Positions 55,242 to 64,000 of a stretch of 64,000 nucleotides of DNA are shown one piece after another. Each line of letters starts with the position of its first letter. The first letter of the stretch is position 1. The translations under genes and the position numbers were made by a program. The notes under the pieces were generated by a model. The model did not search any database and had not been told where the DNA came from. It worked only from the letters and a program-made list of their open reading frames with translations. The stretch is from Blumeriella jaapii (lineage: Eukaryota > Ascomycota > Leotiomycetes > Helotiales > Drepanopezizaceae): contig VWND01000011.1 of the NCBI GenBank assembly GCA_009599575.1, positions 372,001 to 436,000 on the forward strand. The letters run 5' to 3'.

Positions 55242-57248
55242 CTACCCAACGGCAGGTTTCGACTCAGCTCTCTTGACCCCTTTCTTGCTCTGATCCCCCC
55301 TCTTCGCTTTAGGATCCAGTCCCTTTCTTCGCAAGGCGCCCTTCTTGGCCCTCTCGATAAACTGCTCGTCTTCATCCTCATCCCATCCACCAAATGGATC
55401 CTCCGTCTCCTCCGTCTCGGGGATGGGCCGTCTGTCCACCAGTTCCTGCGCGTCGGTATCCGTCGGGACACCCACAGCTTTCTTCGGCGACGGGCCCGTC
55501 TTCTTGAACTTCGAGACGAAGAAGCCGTCGACGTTGTACGCATGCGGGTAGTAGCGGCGGGTCATCTTCATGGATTTGTCAAACGACTTACCCATGTAGG
55601 CTGTGAAGCCTTCTTTGCCGAACGCCAGACCGGTCTCGACGAGCTTGACGTTGGGACGCTTATTCAGCGCGTATTGGACCACGCTCTCGTTCTCTTCCAC
55701 CGTGACGGAACAGGTCGAGTAAACAATGTATCCTCCGGTCTTGCTTGCATGGTCCACGGAGTCAATGGCTGCGAGGAGCAACTGCTTCTGCAAGTGCGGC
55801 AGCAAGAGGAAGTCTTTCTCCGTCTTGTTGGTCTTGACGCTGGGATCCTTAGCTATGACTCCCGTTCCCGAACAAGGGGCATCGAGCAGCACGCGGTCGA
55901 AACCCCCGATGACCTTGGGGAACTCGCGCGCGTCGTAATTGCACACGATGGTGTTCTTTGCGCCGAGACGGTGGATATTGCCGATGAGACCCTTGGCACG
56001 GGATTTGTTGCTATCGTTTGCGAAGATGCAGCCGGTGTTCTTCATCAGCGCGGCGATGTGCGTGGTCTTTCCACCGGGAGCAGCGGCCATATCAAGTACC
56101 CGCTCATTCTCTTGAGGGGCGAGAGCCATGACCGGGAGGAAAGAGGAGGCAGCTTGCAGGATGTAATGGCCAGCGAGGTACTCGGGAGTGGCTCCCAGAG
56201 GGACAGCACTCTCGAAAATTTGGAGACCAATCTTGGACCACTTCCCGACGGGTTCGAGGACCACCCCGCGGTTGATAAGCGCCTGTGCGAGATCTCGTCT
56301 GTGAGTTCGAAGCGTGTTGGTTCTGATGACGACTGGACGATGGGTTTCGTTTGCCTCGAAGAAGGCAAATGCCTCCTTTGGCGGGAAGAGATTGAACAGT
56401 TTCTCGGCCAGGTACTCGGAGTATCCGTAGTACGCGCAGATGTCCTTGATCAATTGCGCCGTGTACTCTGCTCTGGACCGTCCCTCTTCCGACAACTTTG
56501 AGAAATCGTCCAGCACTCTGACTGTATCGTTGATCCGCGTCCTCAGAAGCTGCAGATCCGGAGCCAGCAATTCGTTCTGCTTGGGACCGGCCTCTCCATC
56601 GGAATCGGAGTCGTCCAAGATATGCGGTCGGTCTCCGGCAATATTCGTCCGCAGCGCGTCCTCCTCCAATTCGGCTTGGGCTTCGGCAGCCTCCTCCGCC
56701 ATCTGCTCATCCAGTTTCCGTGTGAGACCAGCAATATTCGCCGCTGTCAATTTCTCCTCTGCGTCCGACTCGTCTTCATCCTCAGAGAACATGGCCCTCG
56801 TCTTGTGATCCTCCTCCGAATCATAAACCTCGCTCCCGGAGTCTAAAAAGTCGTTGGCGAGTCCCCCCTCGGCATCCAAATGGTCGAATTCATCGCCCAC
56901 CAGCCCCGACTCGTCCGAGCCAGACCCCATATCCTCATCCGAGGCCGGGAGCGGCATCTCAGCAGATTTTTTCGATTTCTTCAGCGCCGAGTTTTGCGAC
57001 GGGAGACCAGCGCCATGAGCACCCGACCCTTTCTCTCTCCCATTCTTCTTGACCGCTGCGGCTTTGTTCTTCTTCTTCTCCTTCTTCTCGCCTGCGCTCG
57101 TCCTGCGCTTCTTGGTATTTTGGTACTGCAAGCTCTCCGCTCTGGACTCTGACACCGACATGCCCGCTTTTCGCTTCAAGTTGGTAAAATGGGCCTCATC
57201 GAGCGGCTCGGGCAAGCCCTGCTTCTTCATGCGACGTCCGACTCCCAT
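55242..57248 (-). CDS. NOP2: 25S rRNA (cytosine-C5) methyltransferase Nop2
   Basis: Single exon, 668 residues. The N-terminus starts MGVGRRMKKQGLPEPLDEAH and has Lys-rich nucleolar-type stretches, then acidic Ser/Asp/Glu segments. The PCI-like and RNA-binding part precedes the Rossmann fold: the SAM-binding VLDMAAAPGGKTTHIAALM, the catalytic motif DAPCSGTGVIAKDPSVK and the second catalytic cysteine in YSTCSVTVEENE. Two active cysteines (PCSG and TCSV) are typical of NSUN/Nop2 enzymes. Nop2 methylates one cytosine of large-subunit rRNA and is essential for 60S assembly. The C-terminal tail is Lys/Arg-rich. It is head to head with the Get5-like gene, 308 nt apart. Confidence 0.95.
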   Translation of the reverse strand: MGVGRRMKKQGLPEPLDEAHFTNLKRKAGMSVSESRAESLQYQNTKKRRTSAGEKKEKKKNKAAAVKKNGREKGSGAHGAGLPSQNSALKKSKKSAEMPLPASDEDMGSGSDESGLVGDEFDHLDAEGGLANDFLDSGSEVYDSEEDHKTRAMFSEDEDESDAEEKLTAANIAGLTRKLDEQMAEEAAEAQAELEEDALRTNIAGDRPHILDDSDSDGEAGPKQNELLAPDLQLLRTRINDTVRVLDDFSKLSEEGRSRAEYTAQLIKDICAYYGYSEYLAEKLFNLFPPKEAFAFFEANETHRPVVIRTNTLRTHRRDLAQALINRGVVLEPVGKWSKIGLQIFESAVPLGATPEYLAGHYILQAASSFLPVMALAPQENERVLDMAAAPGGKTTHIAALMKNTGCIFANDSNKSRAKGLIGNIHRLGAKNTIVCNYDAREFPKVIGGFDRVLLDAPCSGTGVIAKDPSVKTNKTEKDFLLLPHLQKQLLLAAIDSVDHASKTGGYIVYSTCSVTVEENESVVQYALNKRPNVKLVETGLAFGKEGFTAYMGKSFDKSMKMTRRYYPHAYNVDGFFVSKFKKTGPSPKKAVGVPTDTDAQELVDRRPIPETEETEDPFGGWDEDEDEQFIERAKKGALRRKGLDPKAKRGDQSKKGVKRAESKPAVG

Positions 57249-57556
57249 TGTCTAGGATGTGAAGCGTGTATAGGAGATAAAGTGGTGAATGTTGGTCGAT
57301 TTCTGGGGTGGAGAGGGTGGAGGAGTTTTTTCTCTCTCTCTCGAAAAATAGGCGATAAGGCGAGAAGCGGTCGTAGCGGCTTATCAGCGCCAAGATTTCC
57401 CGTTCCGCTCCCCTCCGCTCCGCTCCACCTCCACCACGAGCTTCTCACGACCAGTCACTCAAGTGCTGTACCACTTGGAATCTACCATAGAACTTACTCC
57501 TCCCACACTACATTTCTCCCTACTCGCCCGAGTTCCGAACAGCACAACCCCTCGAG
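57249..57556. promoter_or_regulatory. Divergent promoter, NOP2 / GET5-like
   Basis: 308 nt between opposite start codons. It contains a CT/GA run at about 57331-57342 and a CCGCTCC repeat at about 57405-57426. Function inferred from layout. Confidence 0.4.
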
Positions 57557-58265
57557 ATGACGGAACTCTCCTTCGCAAAGGCCTTCCTCACAACCCTCGA
57601 TACGCGGCCTTCCAAACTTACAGCAGACCATGTGGAAGACCCCAAGTCCTATCCCGCGCGCCCTGCTGTACGGCCCCTTCACGTTGAGAAAAAAACCCCC
57701 CAGAAAAAAAAGGAAAAAAAAAAGAAAGAAAGAAAGAAAGGCGCTGATGCTCAATATGTAACTGCAGTACATTCTTCCCAAGATGCCCCGGCCCATCGCC
57801 AAAAAGGTCAAGCTTACGCCCGGCGCCGAACGCTCCCTCGCCGTGACGCTCAAGTCCCTGCGCAACCCGCCGCTCGACGTAACGCTCGCCGCGCAATCCC
57901 TCGGCACCTCCATCCTCTCGGTGAAGGAGGCCCTGTCCCACCAGACGTCCATCCCGGTCGAGAAGATCAGACTGCTGTTCAACAAGAAACCGGTGCAGGA
58001 TAGCAAAGTGTTGAAGGATGTCGTGGGCGAGGAGGATGTCAAGGTCGAATTCGGGGTCATGGTCATTGGGGGGACGGCAACGCTGAAGCGAGGGGGTAGT
58101 GAGGAGGTCGAGCCCAAGGTGCAGCAGATGGGACACGGGGAGGAGGTCGTGAAGACGGAGGACTTTTGGCAAGATCTGAGGGCCTTTTTGGTGCAGAGGT
58201 TGAAGGATGAGGCGGAGGGGGAGAGGCTCTGGGGAGTCTTTAGGAAAGCTGTTGATGGGAAGTAA
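57557..58265 (+). CDS. Get5/Mdy2-like ubiquitin-like protein
   Basis: Two exons, 57557-57667 and 57768-58265, giving 202 residues. The N-terminal region MTELSFAKAFLTTLDTRPSK, then SYPARPAYILPKMPRPIAKK, matches the Get4-binding segment of fungal Get5. A ubiquitin-like domain follows at about residues 60-140 (SLAVTLKSLRNPPLDVTLAA and LLFNKKPVQDSKVLKDVVGE). The C-terminal helical region (EDFWQDLRAFLVQRLKDEAE) fits the dimerisation domain. Get5 with Get4 and Sgt2 hands tail-anchored proteins to Get3 for ER insertion. The intron carries an A-rich and GAAA-repeat stretch. Assignment to Get5 rather than another Ubl protein rests on the overall layout. Confidence 0.8.
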
Positions 58266-58697
58266 GATCTACAGGAACACGACCGACAGGGCAGCATGTG
58301 AAGCGTGGCGTTTGGGATCTGCAACATTCGCCAAAGAGAAAGATGGCATGGGCACTGGAAAAGCGAGCTTTGGTATGTCAAAAAGTAGCTTTTGATATCT
58401 TCATAACTGTTGTCGTAGCCCATGCGATGCACGATCTTGGCCCTGGGCCTTCGTCTGCAGAGCGGGAAACAAAGCCGGACTAGTCAGAGAAAGAAAGCAG
58501 AATCCGAATTACTCGCTCTGATGTGCATCTCAATCGCATCAACCATCACAGGCAATCAATTGAAGCGCACCGGCACCACCAAACACACGTATCTCCCCTC
58601 TCCTTCCAACCCCTCCTCCATCCTCATCACCCCCCGTTCATCATCTCATCATGGGGAAAGTGTCTATCTTTGCGTGTATTGGAGAACGTCTAGTCGT
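58266..58697. other. Convergent 3' intergenic
   Basis: Between the 3' ends of the Get5-like gene and cofilin. No feature seen. Confidence 0.5.
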
Positions 58698-59520
58698 TTA
58701 GGCCAGGCCTTTGCTGACCTTGTTGAGGACGGACTGGTACTCGATGTCGTCTTCGTCGTTTGCTTGGAACTCGGTGGCAATGCCGTTCAGTGAGCGCTTG
58801 AGAGCGTCCTTGGAAGAGGCGTAAATCATCTTTGGCTGTGCGGCTGTTAGGATCGGGACCTTGCAATTCGCCATATTACAAATACCTGTATTCCGGCATC
58901 ATCTGGGGACCAGGCGATGAAAGTAATCTTGCTTCTACACCCCAATCAACATTTAACTCCTCCCCTCCCCAGGCTAGGAGATCCGTACCTTGTTCCCTCG
59001 CCAGATGCCAGATCGTAGTTGAAGTCATAGACAGCGTATCGTGGTCCCTTACCAAGCTTGCCCTGCGCCCGGATCAGTAAGTGCGTTCTCCGGGTCCGAG
59101 AGAACGAACTTACGGCCTTGTTCTTGCTCTGGGCGTTGACAAGCTTCTCACGGAAAACTTCCCAGTCGCCGTCATCACTCGACTCCTCGACCTCGACCTG
59201 CTTGTAGTCGTCGGAAAGCTTGTAGATGATGAACTTGATCTTCTTGGCGAGCTTCAGCTCGTTGAAGACGCTGATGCACTCGGGCGAGACCGTGACTCTA
59301 ACACGCCCGATCTTTAGCCTAGACTCTTCTGCATTGTATGCACCTATCTATTGGTGCTCTCGGGGGGGGAGAGAGGGAAGGTTTTGCGCCTGCGAATTTC
59401 GGGCGCCTCGACAGATGTGGGATGGAGGGGTAATGGAGACCGACCCTGATTGAGACTGTGACGGCGGTACGGGTCAGCGGAATGCAACGCTGGAACACAG
59501 ACGCTGGGCTCTCTTACCAT
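58698..59520 (-). CDS. COF1: Cofilin (actin-depolymerising factor)
   Basis: Six exons on minus: 59520-59518, 59455-59445, 59297-59114, 59062-58989, 58934-58886, 58835-58698, giving 152 residues. The first exon is the ATG alone and the second is 11 nt; together they give MSQSG, spliced to VTVSPECISVFNELKL. The ADF-H fold follows with FIIYKLSDDYKQVEVEESSD, GKGPRYAVYDFNYDLASGEG, SKITFIAWSPDDAGIQPKMI and YASSKDALKRSLNGIATEFQ. The last blocks are the actin-binding long helix. Ser4 is the likely inhibitory phosphorylation position. Cofilin severs and recycles actin filaments in patches and at the hyphal tip. Confidence 0.93.
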
Positions 59521-60244
59521 GATACGACGTGATGGCTGTAAGCGACAAGCAGTGAGAATCAAGCAGTCTGTCGAGCGTTGTTGTCAGCCTCCATCAGGCC
59601 GCGCGGGGAGCAGAGTGCGCCACTCATCCAACACGTACTCTGCAACGAGAATAAGATGCGAGAGCCTGCGTTCCTCGTTCGGATCGAGCGCGGGAAGGGG
59701 AGCGGGTGGGAATGTTTGGTAAGGCAGATATCTGGTCGACGTTTCTCGTTCTTTTCTAAAGGATCGTGAGATTGAGATTGAGATTGAGAGGTGGAGGTTA
59801 GTGGGGGTTGCGTCGCCCGCCTTTTGGCGCTAGTGAAGCAAGTACCAAGTGGCCCGCCCGGCTCTTATAGGACTCTTATAGGGAGGTCTCATATAGATGG
59901 AAGAACTCAACAGCCATTGGCCCTCGAGGTATCAAATCTGGTACTGGGCATATGGTGTCTTCTTTGATGTGCTATTCCTAGACGGCACCACGAGCGCCTA
60001 CCTCAGCGGCTGGTAGAGTGTCACGAATCCAAGGAGTGTTTGACGTGTTTTGGCCTGATTATTGTACATGTCCTCCTTCCAAAATAACACCTTTTCGCTC
60101 TGCAATGCCAGATATAAAACAAGGACTGGAGAAGACCGAGTGGGGTGAACTATCATACATCCCTTTTCAACACAATCATGCGGTAGAAAGCTCATCCCAG
60201 AGCTATACCGTGGTGGGTAGTTTACATCCTTCGCCGATTTCGTT
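59521..60244. other. Intergenic, no gene seen
   Basis: Presumed cofilin promoter and HSP60 3' region. Contains a short (TGAGAT)n at about 59767-59787. Confidence 0.5.
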
Positions 60245-62191
<1,947 letters not shown>

Positions 62192-63761
62192 ATTGGCTGG
62201 AGGAAGAATAATTGGAGGTAATGCGGAGTTCCGAGATACAAGTACAAGAAGAGGAAGACCTGCAATTGGGTTGGGAACGCGATTCGAGATGTTGCGAAGA
62301 GGATTTTTAAAGCAGAGAGAAATTGGCTGTTGATGTACTGTAGAACGCTCTGGAAAATAAAAAAGTGGAGACCAGAGCCATTAGCTGTAAGAAGTTTAGC
62401 TTCCCTCGGCGCGGATTATCTTGATCGTCCGCTGCATCCCATCGATTCCGAGCATCCCAACACCCGACCTCTTTGACCATATCTCTCTCTCCCTATTATA
62501 TCTCATGAATTCAAATCCAAACCTACTTGTGGATTCTTATCTTTTTTTACCTACATTGTTTCTCTCTCCTCTACTATCCTCGATATGTGTATCTACGAGA
62601 GCCGCAGTGTGAAAAAAACTCACGTGCACAAGATGAGAGGTCACGAAATCATCCAGGCTTCATAGGCATGATCTCCTGGGTCGTTTGGCTACACTTCTAG
62701 TCTTTCAAAGACTGCAAAATTCTCTTAGTGCCTGCTCCAACCTGTATATACCCACTGGCCGTCCAAAATCGCGAGGCATGATTGCCTCAAGGCCACCGAC
62801 ATGGTGATTATCCTAGCTCAACTTCGGACTTTCACATGTACAGCACTCACCAGCTTTGATAACTCTTAAATAGGGGCCGAAGCTAGAATCGACAAGCAAT
62901 ACCTGCAGTATGCCAAATCTTACGTATTGTCGGCTTACAAGTTAGTAGCAGTTAATTCCTACAGTTGATGCAATATGTGTTGATGTTTTGCAGAATCATG
63001 TGCTGTACTTGAAACTCCGCTGCTTGAATTCAGTAGAGAGCAAGCAACCTGCCTTTAAACACTTTTCCTTCAACAAAGCTCTTGACATTCTAAGGGGATA
63101 CCACTGAAAGTTCACATTTCACCAGAAGAGCTTCTCGTGCTTTGGTCCACTGAGGCTTTCTGAATGTCAACACAAGCGGATAGCCCCGGTCTTTTCGTTG
63201 TACAGAAATCGTATTAGGTATGAAAGAATACTGCGAGAGATTAAAACTTGTTAAACATATTTTAACTTGCACGGACAATTCTATCTGACATAAAACAATA
63301 AGCTTGCTTTGTCTGTTGAGGTGTACGCTAGTGTGTCGGGTCAGGCTTCAACAGCAAATATTTTATTATTCACAAACTTCCCAAAACGCTGCTTTGCTCC
63401 GATTGTAAAAAGTCACGGTCGTGTCCTTAGTTGGTTATGCATGCTCCCGTGTTCTCTGGTATCTGATAGTAATGGCTTGGGAAATCTGTTTGCGTACTCG
63501 GTTAACTTCTGACACCACAAGCTTACATCAATGGCTCAACACTTCGAAGCTATCGATTATCAAAACATGCTACGAAGCCCTTCTGGTGTCTAGAGGTAAT
63601 AGCCTGGACTCAGAATCGAGTATTGATGTGTGGGGCTTGCCTGAGGAGGGCTTAGCTCGTCCCAGATACACTTTCCCACACTGCCAGAAATCTTCAACAC
63701 GAAGCAGCCCCCCCCCCCCCCCCCATCCCCACCACCCTTCCATCCACAAAACCCCCTCACA
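62192..63761. other. Intergenic, no gene seen
   Basis: HSP60 promoter side, then AT-richer sequence without codon-biased frames. A C-run lies at 63710-63724. Confidence 0.5.
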
Positions 63762-63992
63762 ATGGCATCACTATCATTGCGAAGATATCTGCACGCTATT
63801 CTAATCCTCACCTTGCTTCTGATCGATTGTCTGGAGTGTCAACTCCCTGAGGAAGCCAGGTCTTCGCTCGGGGCAGCCTCAAGCGCCTCGAGAGCTCAGC
63901 TCCACATTACCGACGCAACCTGTCGACACTCGCGATTAGCCGCCTCAAATGTAGCTCTACTGATTTCTGGGGATCAGATCTACATATGTTGA
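63762..63992 (+). CDS. Possible small secreted protein or first exon
   Basis: 76-residue frame starting MASLSLRRYLHAILILTLLL, a strong signal-peptide-like start, then a short hydrophilic part with four cysteines in total. The upstream region is pyrimidine-rich, as in fungal leaders. It may be a complete small protein or the first exon of a gene running past the window edge. No family recognised. Confidence 0.3.
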   Translation: MASLSLRRYLHAILILTLLLIDCLECQLPEEARSSLGAASSASRAQLHITDATCRHSRLAASNVALLISGDQIYIC

Positions 63993-64000
63993 TTCCCATC

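Noticed and set aside
62380..62400. Heat-shock element upstream of HSP60 (gaagtttagcttc)
   Set aside because: The units are not in proper alternating GAA/TTC phase; only one and a half match.

Overview
The window is nuclear DNA of a filamentous ascomycete (Pezizomycotina). The genes are densely packed, single-copy and eukaryotic. They carry many short introns (about 50-140 nt) with GT/GC...AG ends and CTRAY-like branch points. Fungal-specific families are present (2EXR, Byr4, Atg37, fungal XRCC4-like). I think Dothideomycetes is likely, but the sequence alone does not prove the class. I see no tRNA, rRNA, transposon or CRISPR array.

Layout: 0-8 kb holds a secreted protein, a 2EXR-domain protein and a secreted histidine acid phosphatase. 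8.6-16 kb holds an unknown protein with a PP1-docking-like motif, a GFA/CENP-V zinc protein, the peroxisomal acyl-CoA-binding protein Atg37, an RNase III (Rnt1/Pac1 type) and mitoribosomal protein mS33. 16.7-24.4 kb holds a PUF RNA-binding protein, a PEX39-like KPWE protein and the LSM14/Scd6 translation repressor. 24.4-29.4 kb is gene-poor and rich in microsatellites, with one HET-like N-terminal protein. 29.4-47.7 kb holds SelO, an aldo-keto reductase, a degenerate RNase H-like protein, the complex I 75/78 kDa subunit, the HDEL receptor ERD2, a Ubl-WLM metalloprotease, an XRCC4-like NHEJ protein and the SIN/MEN regulator Byr4. 47.7-55 kb is gene-poor accessory sequence with two more degenerate RNase H-like genes and minisatellites. 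55.2-62.2 kb holds NOP2, a Get5/Mdy2-like ubiquitin-like protein, cofilin and mitochondrial HSP60. Six gene pairs are arranged head to head over short shared promoters.

Four observations stand out. (1) Three paralogous-looking RNase H-fold proteins have lost most or all of the DEDD active-site residues. (2) Four GC-AG introns occur among about 45 inferred introns. (3) Five genes (PEX39-like, XRCC4-like, BYR4, complex I 75/78 kDa, one RNase H-like) each show an apparent one-base frameshift; in every case adding or removing one base restores a protein of the expected frame, and for the conserved families a sensible length. The simplest reading is base-level sequence error, but it must be settled before any of them is called a pseudogene. 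(4) Two short palindromic words (GTACAGTAC/GTACTGTAC and CCTAGGTACC-like) recur across the intergenic DNA.

The genes serve housekeeping themes: mRNA fate (PUF, Scd6), RNA processing and ribosomes (RNase III, Nop2, mS33), peroxisomes (Atg37, PEX39-like), mitochondria (complex I, HSP60, SelO, mS33), the secretory pathway (ERD2, Get5), cell cycle and actin (Byr4, cofilin) and DNA repair (XRCC4-like, possibly WLM). They are not one pathway. All exon coordinates were inferred by eye from splice signals and family conservation.
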